From a virus, in IMG/VR virus record IMGVR_UViG_3300030104_001024, positions 1-52,739 of that record: a DNA stretch of 52,739 nt; one strand, written 5' to 3'. How positions within the stretch are numbered: the stretch's first letter is position 1; the number at the start of each line of letters is the position of its first letter. Of this stretch, positions 39,680-48,473 are shown piece after piece. The notes beneath the pieces are model-generated. The model had not been told where the DNA came from and did not search any database. It worked only from the letters and a program-made list of their open reading frames with translations. A program made the translations under genes and the position numbers.

Positions 39680-41577
39680 AAAGCACACTACCAACAGACT
39701 ATCAATCATTCATAGCTATATCTAGGTATGCTAGATGGCTACCTGATGAAAATAGAAGAGAAACGTGGGAAGAAACAGTAAGTAGATATATAGACTTTAT
39801 ATCAACAAAGGTCTTAGGTAACTTACCTTTAACGGAGCTAAAAAGAGCTATAACTGGCTTAGAAGTTATGCCAAGTATGAGAGCATTAATGACTGCAGGT
39901 CCTGCCCTTGAAAGGGATAATACAGCAGGTTACAACTGTAGTTACCTACCAGTTGATGATCCAAAGTCTTTTGACGAGGCTATGTATATACTATTGTGTG
40001 GTACAGGTGTAGGTTTCTCTGTTGAAAGACATTATGTAAGTAAGCTTCCAGACATTCCTGAAGTTATTGAAGAGGTATCTACTATCATAACTGTCCAAGA
40101 CAGCAAAGAAGGATGGGCAAAAGCACTGCGTAAGCTCATAGGACACCTGTATATGGGTGAGCTACCACAGTGGGACATATCAAATGTCAGACCTGCAGGT
40201 GCTAGGCTAAAGGTATTTGGTGGTAGAGCTAGTGGTCCTGCCCCTTTGGTTGACCTCTTTAACTTCACTGTGTCTTTGTTTAAGCATAATGCAGGACGTA
40301 AGTTATCAAGCTACGACTGTCATAATCTTATGTGTAAAGTTGGGGAGGTTGTTGTCTCTGGTGGTGTAAGACGATCCGCTATGATTAGCTTATCTAATTT
40401 ATCAGATGGACGTATGAGACACGCTAAGTCTGGCAAATGGTGGGAATCAGCACCACAGATGGCTCTTGCTAATAACTCAGTGTGTTATACTGACAAACCT
40501 GATGGCGAGACATTCTTACGTGAGTGGTTGTCTCTTGTGGAATCTAAGTCAGGAGAGCGTGGTATCTTCAATAGAGTGTCTTCTAAGGAACAAGCAAACA
40601 AGTATGGTAGAAGAGATCCTAACTATGACTTTGGTACTAATCCTTGCAGTGAAATTATACTTAGACCTTATCAATTTTGTAACCTTACAGAGGTTGTAAT
40701 ACGAGAGAAGGATAAGTTTGAAGACTTGAAAAGAAAGGTTGAGCTTGCTACTATACTTGGTACAGCACAGTCTACCTTAGTAAAGTTTCCTTACCTCCGT
40801 AAAATATGGAGAACAAATACAGAAGAAGAAAGACTTCTAGGTGTTAGCCTTACAGGGATAATGGATAACGAATTGACAAGTGGAAAGAAACATGGACTCG
40901 ATAAAACACTCGAAAAGCTCCGACAAGTTGCCGTTGACACAAACAAAAAATGGGCAGAAATATTCGGAATACCGCAAAGCACCGCTATCACCTGCGTTAA
41001 ACCCAGTGGGACAGTATCACAGCTTGTTGACTCAAGCTCTGGTATCCACCCTCGTCATAGCCCTTATTATGTTAGGACTGTCAGGGGTGATAATAAAGAT
41101 CCTCTTGTTGAGTTTATGAAGGACAGTGGTATACCAAATGAACCAGACTTTATGAAGCCTGATGGACAGACGGTATTTAGCTTTCCTATGAAGTCACCTA
41201 AGACATCTATTATGCGAGATGATATGACAGCAATACAACAGCTAGAGACTTGGCTCATATACCAGAGGCACTGGTGTGAGCACAAACCTTCTGTAACGGT
41301 TTCTGTACGAGATGACGAGTGGATGGAAGTTGGAGCGTTTGTGTTTAAACACTTTGACGAGATGTCAGGAGTGTCCTTCTTACCACACTCCGATCACACT
41401 TATCAACAAGCACCCTATCAGGAATGCACAGAAGACGTATACAATACATTTAGCAGTAAATTCAGAAAGATAGATTGGAAATCCTTTATGAGTTATGAGA
41501 AAGAAGATACAACAAAATCTTCACAGACTTTTGCCTGTTCTGGTGATAGCTGTGAAATAGTAGATATAGGAGCATAA
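39676..41577 (+). CDS. nrdJ: class II (B12-dependent) ribonucleotide reductase
   Basis: 633 residues. First redox cysteine in NTAGYNCSYL (C88). Catalytic loop NPCSEIIL with C324 (thiyl radical) and E326, second redox Cys in FCNLTEV (C335). The C-terminal pair is CSGDSC at the end. No NrdB-like radical subunit is present and the layout matches monomeric NrdJ, which uses adenosylcobalamin. It makes deoxynucleotides from ribonucleotides and frees replication from host supply. It requires B12 from the host. No thymidylate synthase is seen next to it. Confidence 0.93.
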   Translation: MKSTLPTDYQSFIAISRYARWLPDENRRETWEETVSRYIDFISTKVLGNLPLTELKRAITGLEVMPSMRALMTAGPALERDNTAGYNCSYLPVDDPKSFDEAMYILLCGTGVGFSVERHYVSKLPDIPEVIEEVSTIITVQDSKEGWAKALRKLIGHLYMGELPQWDISNVRPAGARLKVFGGRASGPAPLVDLFNFTVSLFKHNAGRKLSSYDCHNLMCKVGEVVVSGGVRRSAMISLSNLSDGRMRHAKSGKWWESAPQMALANNSVCYTDKPDGETFLREWLSLVESKSGERGIFNRVSSKEQANKYGRRDPNYDFGTNPCSEIILRPYQFCNLTEVVIREKDKFEDLKRKVELATILGTAQSTLVKFPYLRKIWRTNTEEERLLGVSLTGIMDNELTSGKKHGLDKTLEKLRQVAVDTNKKWAEIFGIPQSTAITCVKPSGTVSQLVDSSSGIHPRHSPYYVRTVRGDNKDPLVEFMKDSGIPNEPDFMKPDGQTVFSFPMKSPKTSIMRDDMTAIQQLETWLIYQRHWCEHKPSVTVSVRDDEWMEVGAFVFKHFDEMSGVSFLPHSDHTYQQAPYQECTEDVYNTFSSKFRKIDWKSFMSYEKEDTTKSSQTFACSGDSCEIVDIGA

Positions 41578-41578
41578 C

Positions 41579-41815
41579 ATGGGAACTGTAATTATATACG
41601 CAACACTCCTTTTAAATGGTATGGTTGATGTAGTTCAATATAAGGGCAATACATTCCAAACGAGTGAGGCTTGTATCACTTACTTAGAAGAATATAACGT
41701 GCATATAAACAAAACACTTAAAGAACATATAGAAAAGAAAGAGAAAGGTGCTACGGTTCTTTTTATTGGATGTTCAGAAATAGGTAAGCTTACTAATAAT
41801 GAAACAACAACTTAA
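41579..41815 (+). CDS. small protein, possibly exported, unknown
   Basis: 78 residues. The N-terminus MGTVIIYATLLLNGMVDVVQ is moderately hydrophobic, followed by a polar region with two Cys (EACITYLEEY and FIGCSE). It starts one base after the NrdJ stop. The pattern (short hydrophobic start, F.....C..Y) occurs in other small marine phage proteins of presumed secretion. Unknown role. Confidence 0.5.
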   Translation: MGTVIIYATLLLNGMVDVVQYKGNTFQTSEACITYLEEYNVHINKTLKEHIEKKEKGATVLFIGCSEIGKLTNNETTT

Positions 41816-42050
41816 AGAAAGAAAAGAGACTCCTTTTAGTCAGGGATTCAGGGTCTTCAGAAAGGGAAAGCTAATTCCTAACACGAAGATGCTGATGGGT
41901 AATCCATTCTACCCACAGAGTAGGTCGTTTAAAGAATGGGAACGTGGCTTCACTGTCGCATATTATCGAAACTTGGAGAGGTTGGATGAACAGAGCGAGA
42001 AAAGAAGCAGAGAAAGCTTTCAAAAAAACGGAGGTAAAGATGGAAAGTGA
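41799..42050 (+). CDS. 83-residue basic protein, unknown
   Basis: ATG at 41799 lies within the last codons of the previous gene. The product MKQQLKERKETPFSQGFRVF contains GNPFYPQSRSFKEWERGFTV and an Arg/Glu-rich tail; the motif N.Y...S...FKEWE.GF is typical of small phage proteins with no known role. Overlaps the next gene by 11 bases. Confidence 0.5.
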   Translation: MKQQLKERKETPFSQGFRVFRKGKLIPNTKMLMGNPFYPQSRSFKEWERGFTVAYYRNLERLDEQSEKRSRESFQKNGGKDGK

Positions 42051-42297
42051 CGTAAGTATGGAAGAAATGGCAGATCAAATCAAAGAGTTGGAAAAACAAC
42101 TGCTTGAAATGAGAAGGGTTTATCGTGAAAGAAAAATGGCAGGTCTTAAATCTGCTATGGAAGCACGTAAATCTGCAGAGGAGGCTGTAAAAGAAGAGCT
42201 AAAGGCTCTTGGCATTGAATATAGTTACTCTAAGAAAAATCATTCTTGGACAGGTTTTGACCCTTCCATGCCTTTTCATCTTAACTATAAACTATAA
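42040..42297 (+). CDS. last gene of the rightward block, coiled-coil protein
   Basis: 85 residues from the ATG at 42040 (MESDVSMEEMADQIKELEKQ), favoured by GGAGG 8 bases upstream. Alternative starts at 41986 (ATG, GGAGAGG upstream) or 41944 (GTG) would give a longer protein in the same frame and cannot be excluded. A coiled coil (ELEKQLLEMRRVYRERKM) is followed by GFDPSMPFHL. It ends just before the terminator. Unknown. Confidence 0.5.
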   Translation: MESDVSMEEMADQIKELEKQLLEMRRVYRERKMAGLKSAMEARKSAEEAVKEELKALGIEYSYSKKNHSWTGFDPSMPFHLNYKL

Positions 42298-42300
42298 ACT

Positions 42301-42332
42301 AAAAAGGGGGAGCTTTGTCTCCCCTTTTTTTT
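42301..42332. terminator. bidirectional rho-independent terminator
   Basis: A-run then GGGGAG (42307-42312), a 6-base loop, CTCCCC (42319-42324) and eight T (42325-42332). On the minus strand the same stem is followed by a run of five T. It separates the convergent rightward early block and leftward virion-protein block, ending both. Confidence 0.88.
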
Positions 42333-45300
42333 CTACTTCGTTGTTCTCTTAATGTAGTCGTCACTACTATCCATATAAGCCTCTAATAACTCTAGTTGGT
42401 CATAGCTGAGGTTATCGTAGTCACCTTCCATGTCTATGTTCTTCATAGCCTTACGTATATCTCCATCCTTATACTTCGTATTCAAACTATAAAGTTTTTC
42501 TAACTGCCTGTCCTCTATAATTACAGAACTCTTCATGGAGTCTTTCGTATTCTTCTTCGCTAATTCTAATATTCTGTCTACCTTTTGTTTTTTCTCATTA
42601 GTTGATAAATCTTTAAATCCTTTACTTAACATCAAACTCTTAGCTCTATCTTCTAAGAAGTAAAATATTCTTTGGTTTAAAGCTGAATCAGCCTCTGGTA
42701 CACCCCCAAAAAAACCAACCCTCCAATTAGATCTACCAATAGAATTAAACATTCTCTCCGTATAGCTCTGTTTACCTATCTCTCTGTAACCTACAACTTT
42801 GGTAAATTGAGAGGGTTTAGATATATCTGTTGTGGCACTCTTCTTTTCAGGTGGATTTTCAAGGGCAAGTAAATTTTGGAATATTTCATCCACATATCTA
42901 AAGCTATTATTAAGAACTTTATTGCCCTGTCTCCTGTCTACGTTTACATAATTCTCTCCCTCCATAAACCCTAAAAATTGATTTATTGGGTCAAGTGGTC
43001 TTGTTAGACCTGCACTTACAGTTGTAACAGCCTCTCCAGTTACTGCACCAACAGCATTCATAATACCCTCAATGTCTCCCATTTCAAGACCAATAGCTAT
43101 ATTACCTATTCCTCTTTCGTACACACCTAAACTTCTGTCTACCTGACCTAGACCAAACACATCCCAAAATACTCTTTTTAAATCTTGTGGTGTTTCCTCT
43201 CCTCTAGTCTTATGTGCGACTATTCGAGCAGTGTATTTAAACAAAGAAGCAGGAAAGTCATATTGTTTAGTTACCGTTTCTCCTCCTGAACCTTTTTCTT
43301 GATCCCAAGAGAGTCCTTGATCTATGTATTTTTCTTCTTGTCGAGATAAATAACCTACATAGCTCAACCCTATAGCTCCTTTTATGATACTTTCAACTAC
43401 ATCACCTTCTTGATAAGTTCGTTTACTAAACTTTTCCATTTGAGCTAAAAATTCTTCTGTTAATTCAGCGTTATAACCATTCTCCTCATTAAACTGTTTC
43501 AGCATTTTCTCTTTTATTTTTTCTTGCTTATAATAACCAACTCTATTCCATATTTTTGCAGGAGCATTTAAACCAGAGTAATCTGCAAAAAAAGCCACAG
43601 TGTTATTAAAGAATTGTCCAAATGGTAGAACCAGACCAAATAAAGGAAAACGTCTAGCTTCTTCTATAAGGTAAGCCCCTTTTGCAATGTACCCTGCTTC
43701 TTTTGACATATTACCATACTTTTTACCAAATACAGCTTTTAGAGTGTCATCAACGGCTCTGCTTTCTAGGGCTATATATTCCTTTGTAGGCATTAACTCT
43801 TCCATTCTACCAGAGTTAATGAAATCATCATAAGACATATTATACTGAGTTCGTATTCTCTTATCAATATTGTACATAAATTCTATAGATTTAGTAAGAA
43901 CATCTTGAGCTTGAACACCATAAAGTGCCTGAAAGAAATTTGTGGTTTTTTCACCTGTTCTAAAAAACACATTTTCCATTGGGTCAAAGCCCAAATCTTT
44001 TATCATTTCTTTACTATCTACACCACCTGAAATATAACGCATAAGTTTATCCTGTACGTCAGGTCTAACAGCTAAGTAGTCTGTAAAATCATTGTAGGTG
44101 CTCTCAGGGTCGAGTACGTTACGAAGCTTGTCTTTCTGTAAGCTAAACAAAAGTTTAGCCTTCTGTATAGAATTTGTAGCATTTGCTGTTTTGCCCACTG
44201 CAGACTCAAAAAAAGCTTGAGGGACATAGAGGGAGGCTTTAATAAAATCTGTTATAGATTGCATTACAGTGTAGTTTGACCACCCTATTATGTTTAACGC
44301 AGACGTACCGGGGTTTGTAACTAAACTTCTAATTACATTTCTTTGCACGTAGTCTACACGCTTTCTTGTAGCTGTTAAATAGTCATCTGCCATCAAAGGT
44401 TTAAGAGCTTCCTCCATAGTTTTTGAAGCTTTAGGTGTCTCAATTTTCCCCCTAGCACCTAATGCTTTTGCAACAGGACTAAATAATCTAAGACCTCTAC
44501 CTTGCAAACTGGCATAAGAGGAGAAGTAGCCAGAGAAAAATTCCATAATCTCTTCATCTTCTATTTTTGCTCCTTCAGGTATCCCCCTTTCTTTCATATA
44601 CTCTTTTAAGGCTCTGTTGTAGTCAGGTAGTCTCTTTCTAACATCCGCTTTATTTAACGTGGCAAGAAATTTTCCCATGTCTCTTGGGTTCATTTGTGAT
44701 ACAATGTCAGCTAAAAATTTAGCAGGTTTACCCTCAAAGTTTGCCTCTAAATAATCATCTGTTATACGTACTCCATTTTCTTTAAGATTGTGAACTAACC
44801 CTTGTACACCTAGTTCATCATTTCCCCAGATAAATGTTTTAAAGAAATCATATTCTGCGTAGGAGTCTGTAGGACCTAAAAATTCTCTAACAAGTTTTCC
44901 CTGTGCTTCCTTTTCCTTCATAGTTAAGGACACACCTTTTTGTAACAAATCCCCAAGCGGTGTCAGAGTTACATCTAGATTCTTAGTAGCTTGTTCTACC
45001 CTTATCTGTTTCTCTGCCCTAAGTTTCTCATATATTTGTTTATCCTCACGGCTCAACTTTTTTGATAATACAGTATATGCAGGTGCTACTATACCTGAAA
45101 AAGCAGCTAAACCAGTTTGTATCTGGCTGTACTCCTCTTGTCTCATAGATTTTATCATACCACTTTGATACGCAAGGTCTATGCCCACAGATACCCCCAT
45201 ATCTGTAACTCCTGCGGTGGCTAATTCTTTACCTATTCTTTTCTTACCCTCTTGTTCAGCGAAGTCTTGCATACCCTTTTTAACAAAGTATCTCTCTGCT

Positions 45301-46022
45301 TCTTTTGCTGTAACCTTTTGTGCAGTTCCTCCCACAATTATCTCAGGCTTTTTTGTTGCCAACTCCAGTGCCTTTTTCTTTGTTAGTTGACTGCCTTTTT
45401 TCTCTAATAACTTTTGTGCTGTTGCTTGTATAGCTAATTTCTTTGCTGTCTGAGCCGCAGCTTTTGCTCCAAAAAAGGTTACAGCCTTACCTGCACCAAT
45501 ACCCACTAAGTTTGCAGGGTCAACTATTGCAGCTCTTGCATAATCTCCTACAGCATCTAACCTCTCTAGGAACGTACTTCTTTTCCCTGTAAATATATTT
45601 TCCATGTTGTCAAATAACTTGTACGCTTCACCTGCTATTTGTCTTTTGTTTTCATCCGCTTTATTTAACCAAGCCACCTCTCCTATAGTTACGACAGACT
45701 GTCCTGCTTGAAACCTACGCATTTTGTTTACAAAAGCCGTAACTATTTCTTTATCGGTAAGATCTGTCAGTTCGTCAATACCCTCTCGTTCTTCCATATA
45801 TGTTTTGATGGTAGTTAAAAAGCGTTCATCTTCAAGAAGGTCACTCTGCGTTAGCTTAGGCAAATTGTCTTTTGAAATTTTAGCCTGTTCTTTTTCTTGA
45901 GACTCTTCATACAACTTGTTTTGTGATGGGTTTAATTTCTGTAAATACCTATTTGGTTTTGTGATAGGAGGTGGAGTTGTAGTGTCTGTTTGAGAGAGCC
46001 TTTCTAAATACCTGTTAGTCAT
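42333..46022 (-). CDS. large internal virion protein (ejection protein candidate)
   Basis: 1229 residues, the largest protein of the window. The N-terminus is polar with repeated NRYLERL/NRYLQKL motifs (residues about 3-8 and 24-30). It contains DAVGDYARAAIVDPANLVGI (about 157-176), then Ala/Lys-rich helices. The rest is helical, with segments such as VRSLVTNPGTSALNIIGWSN-like and EARRFPLFGLVLPFGQFFNN that could touch membranes. Size, alpha-helical nature and place after two other internal proteins fit T7 gp16-type ejection proteins. I see no lytic transglycosylase motif. The last residues end at the bidirectional terminator. Confidence 0.6.
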   Translation of the reverse strand: MTNRYLERLSQTDTTTPPPITKPNRYLQKLNPSQNKLYEESQEKEQAKISKDNLPKLTQSDLLEDERFLTTIKTYMEEREGIDELTDLTDKEIVTAFVNKMRRFQAGQSVVTIGEVAWLNKADENKRQIAGEAYKLFDNMENIFTGKRSTFLERLDAVGDYARAAIVDPANLVGIGAGKAVTFFGAKAAAQTAKKLAIQATAQKLLEKKGSQLTKKKALELATKKPEIIVGGTAQKVTAKEAERYFVKKGMQDFAEQEGKKRIGKELATAGVTDMGVSVGIDLAYQSGMIKSMRQEEYSQIQTGLAAFSGIVAPAYTVLSKKLSREDKQIYEKLRAEKQIRVEQATKNLDVTLTPLGDLLQKGVSLTMKEKEAQGKLVREFLGPTDSYAEYDFFKTFIWGNDELGVQGLVHNLKENGVRITDDYLEANFEGKPAKFLADIVSQMNPRDMGKFLATLNKADVRKRLPDYNRALKEYMKERGIPEGAKIEDEEIMEFFSGYFSSYASLQGRGLRLFSPVAKALGARGKIETPKASKTMEEALKPLMADDYLTATRKRVDYVQRNVIRSLVTNPGTSALNIIGWSNYTVMQSITDFIKASLYVPQAFFESAVGKTANATNSIQKAKLLFSLQKDKLRNVLDPESTYNDFTDYLAVRPDVQDKLMRYISGGVDSKEMIKDLGFDPMENVFFRTGEKTTNFFQALYGVQAQDVLTKSIEFMYNIDKRIRTQYNMSYDDFINSGRMEELMPTKEYIALESRAVDDTLKAVFGKKYGNMSKEAGYIAKGAYLIEEARRFPLFGLVLPFGQFFNNTVAFFADYSGLNAPAKIWNRVGYYKQEKIKEKMLKQFNEENGYNAELTEEFLAQMEKFSKRTYQEGDVVESIIKGAIGLSYVGYLSRQEEKYIDQGLSWDQEKGSGGETVTKQYDFPASLFKYTARIVAHKTRGEETPQDLKRVFWDVFGLGQVDRSLGVYERGIGNIAIGLEMGDIEGIMNAVGAVTGEAVTTVSAGLTRPLDPINQFLGFMEGENYVNVDRRQGNKVLNNSFRYVDEIFQNLLALENPPEKKSATTDISKPSQFTKVVGYREIGKQSYTERMFNSIGRSNWRVGFFGGVPEADSALNQRIFYFLEDRAKSLMLSKGFKDLSTNEKKQKVDRILELAKKNTKDSMKSSVIIEDRQLEKLYSLNTKYKDGDIRKAMKNIDMEGDYDNLSYDQLELLEAYMDSSDDYIKRTTK

Positions 46023-47401
46023 TACTTTTTAGTTCCATCTGAGTTATAATATTTACCCCAAGTCCTATCCCACTTTCTAACATTTACTCTTCCCCCTCCT
46101 AGTAATACGGAAGGTCGCTTTTTATCAATTTTAGCAGGTAGACCCTGAACTTTGAAAGCTTCTACAAAATCATCTACATCACCATACTGTAACAATTCGT
46201 TTATATCTTGTTGTGTTGGCACAGGAATTTGAACTGTTGGGGGCTGTTGATTTGTTGAGACATTTTGATTATTTATTTGTTGACCAGAACCTATCTGTGA
46301 TGTTCCAGTTATTTGTCCTGATGATGAAGCTACTTTTGTTACTTTTAACCCTATGCTCTCTGCTTTTTTGAGTATTTCTTCTTCGGTAAAAGCAGCAATA
46401 CCTGCTTCATTATTATAAAGGTATTGTAATGCTCCTTCTAAAACGTCTTTACTTAAAGCTCCAAGTTTAGTGTTAAGGTATTTCTCCATACTATTATCTT
46501 GAAGCATTAGATCCCCTATAAATTTACCACCAAACTCAGCATTTACTCTGTTAATAGTTGCTAGATCATTGTTCTTATAACTATCTCGATCCCTTATTAA
46601 ACTAGCAAATTTTTGCTCTCCATTTTGCCCATCCGCAAAGTTTAATTTTTTTCTAGCTTCAGGCTTTAACTTTTGTAATTCCTGTATCTTCAGGGTAAAT
46701 TCATCATAAGCTCTGCTATTAAGGTTATCTTGTATAGCTTTTGACTCCGTAACGGATAGAGGAGTTGGGAAGTAACTATAGTCTAAACCACCTTCTGCTT
46801 GTTCAGGAGAGGTATAATCCCCTCCAAGTCCCATTGTATAGAGGTCATACATACTATAATTCTGCCCTACCATCTTCTCTTTTAGCTTTTCGTTCTCTCT
46901 CGCATCTGAGCCAAAGCCTAGAGCAGATAAGAAGAAGTTGTTTTCCATAAGTCCAGAGTCTTTTTTCTCTGCGTCTAAATTAGTATTAAGAATAGCTAAT
47001 CCTGACGCTTTTCTTGCGGCTTGTTCAACAGTCATACCTTTTTCTGGTATAACTAGGTCAAGCGAACTTAAAAAACCATCTATTCTTTTTTTGGTTATTT
47101 TAGTGTTAGGAAACTTTTTGCTGAAGTTCTTTATATAGGCATCAGCTTCTGCTAACATAGTTGGATTTGTGGCTAGTCTTACAACTGCATCTATATCAGC
47201 ATCATATCTATTTATTAAGGAGTTGGCTATATTTTTATACTTGTTAAAATTAGCTTGTCTTTTTAAATACTGTTGCAACCCTGCAGTTTCAGCAATTCGC
47301 TCCTTACGTATTCTTTCTTCTTTTGCTGTTTTTCTACTTTCTAAAATTTGACCTGTCAAACCAGTTAAGAATGCAGTAGCAAATGCTTGACCAAACGCCA
47401 T
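46022..47401 (-). CDS. internal virion protein candidate
   Basis: 459 residues, mainly helical. The N-terminus MAFGQAFATAFLTGLTGQILE is a short hydrophobic/amphipathic helix followed by a charged coiled coil (SRKTAKEERIRKERIAETAG). The centre has LMENNFFLSALGFGSDAREN; the C-terminal region has a Gln/Asn/Thr-rich linker (GSGQQINNQNVSTNQQPPTV). Its stop and start touch the neighbours (46022 shared; 47401 shared), so it is translated with them. Likely packaged with DNA and ejected; inferred from context. Confidence 0.55.
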   Translation of the reverse strand: MAFGQAFATAFLTGLTGQILESRKTAKEERIRKERIAETAGLQQYLKRQANFNKYKNIANSLINRYDADIDAVVRLATNPTMLAEADAYIKNFSKKFPNTKITKKRIDGFLSSLDLVIPEKGMTVEQAARKASGLAILNTNLDAEKKDSGLMENNFFLSALGFGSDARENEKLKEKMVGQNYSMYDLYTMGLGGDYTSPEQAEGGLDYSYFPTPLSVTESKAIQDNLNSRAYDEFTLKIQELQKLKPEARKKLNFADGQNGEQKFASLIRDRDSYKNNDLATINRVNAEFGGKFIGDLMLQDNSMEKYLNTKLGALSKDVLEGALQYLYNNEAGIAAFTEEEILKKAESIGLKVTKVASSSGQITGTSQIGSGQQINNQNVSTNQQPPTVQIPVPTQQDINELLQYGDVDDFVEAFKVQGLPAKIDKKRPSVLLGGGRVNVRKWDRTWGKYYNSDGTKK

Positions 47402-47967
47402 TACTCACCTCTCCTTGCCATTAAACCCATAGGCTTTTCCTCCACCACAGCCTCTTCTTCTTCTTGTGCCTCTATAGGCTCTTCTACCCTATTCTCTTCT
47501 AAAAACTCCTGTGTTTGCTCTAATATGTCTGTTCCTGCATCAGGTGTTTCCATTTTATCAATAGCTCTTTGAAGCCTTGACACGAGAAGTTGCTTCTCTT
47601 TCTTAGCCATCTCTTCTTTCTTGTTTCGAGCTTTGAGTGTTATATTCTTTAAACCTGCTTGTCTAGCCTGTACGTGAATATACTCGACTAGGACAGGATG
47701 TACTAATAAGCTTATATCAATAGAGTGAATACCTTCCATCACACCATTTGTAAGTATTGATTTAACTAATAAATCTAATGGAAAGCCCTCGTCTAGTGCA
47801 GTAAATATGTCATCTAACACTTCATCTTTTGACATATTGTTTATATAAAATGTTAGTGCTTCTTCTGGCTTATCAATCTGTGGAGGTCTTTCCCAAGGAA
47901 AACCTTTTGGTTCTGTTGTGAGTGATTGTCCCGGAATGGGTGCATCAAATGTTACTTCTTCTACCAT
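47401..47967 (-). CDS. conserved marine phage virion-cluster protein (IPGQSLT.EPKGFPWERPP family)
   Basis: 188 residues. The N-terminal block PIPGQSLTTEPKGFPWERPP is an exceptionally conserved signature in marine phages. It is followed by helices (EEALTFYINNMSKDEVLDDI, GVMEGIHSIDISLLVHPVLV) and an acidic C-terminal tail (EEPIEAQEEEEAVVEEKP). It lies between proteins that look like internal virion components. No function is known; a structural or assembly chaperone role would fit the acidic tail. Confidence 0.6.
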   Translation of the reverse strand: MVEEVTFDAPIPGQSLTTEPKGFPWERPPQIDKPEEALTFYINNMSKDEVLDDIFTALDEGFPLDLLVKSILTNGVMEGIHSIDISLLVHPVLVEYIHVQARQAGLKNITLKARNKKEEMAKKEKQLLVSRLQRAIDKMETPDAGTDILEQTQEFLEENRVEEPIEAQEEEEAVVEEKPMGLMARRGE

Positions 47968-47969
47968 AA

Positions 47970-48470
47970 TTAATCTCTTTCTGGAAAGTCTAAACCAATA
48001 GATTCTTGCATAACAGCTTTAGGTGCAGGAGCAAATGTAAACCCTGCCTCATCAAGTCTAGCTTTGTCTTCTGCATCTATAAATATTTCACCATTTTCAA
48101 CATCTGGATTGTCCATGTTTAAAGCATATAATTCTAAAGCAGGTATACCTAACTCGTCAGCTATTTCTTGTAATGTTCTGCCTGAAGGGTATACAGAAAC
48201 TAAATTGCTCTCTTGAAATGGTATTTCTTGTGCTAAAGACCTGAAAGCGTTGCTTACGGCTGCTGTAAACCCTTTAGTTTGTCCCAATGCCATTGTCTGA
48301 GCTTCAGGCATAGAGGCTAAAGGAGTTGTCTTTTTACCACCTAACCCTTTTGCATCTCTCGCTATGGTGTCGGTTACTTGCACTTGCTCACCTGTTTCTC
48401 TGAGCATTACACCGCCTGTGCCAATAGTAAACACATCATCTATAAAACTACTGCCGTTATACTCATCCAT
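47970..48470 (-). CDS. small virion-cluster protein, unknown
   Basis: 166 residues. Contains GTGGVMLRETGEQVQVTD, and a LysM-like stretch in its centre, VSVYPSGRTLQEIADELGIP followed by ALELYALNMD, which resembles the pattern of peptidoglycan-binding LysM domains (Y.V..G.TL..IA...G....L...N). If real, it may help virion contact with the cell wall. The LysM idea is tentative. Flanked closely by same-strand genes. Confidence 0.5.
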   Translation of the reverse strand: MDEYNGSSFIDDVFTIGTGGVMLRETGEQVQVTDTIARDAKGLGGKKTTPLASMPEAQTMALGQTKGFTAAVSNAFRSLAQEIPFQESNLVSVYPSGRTLQEIADELGIPALELYALNMDNPDVENGEIFIDAEDKARLDEAGFTFAPAPKAVMQESIGLDFPERD

Positions 48471-48473
48471 CTA

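Noticed and set aside
23876-42297. Phage RNA polymerase or sigma factor
   Set aside because: No gene of suitable size or motif is present; consensus sigma-70 promoters imply use of host polymerase.
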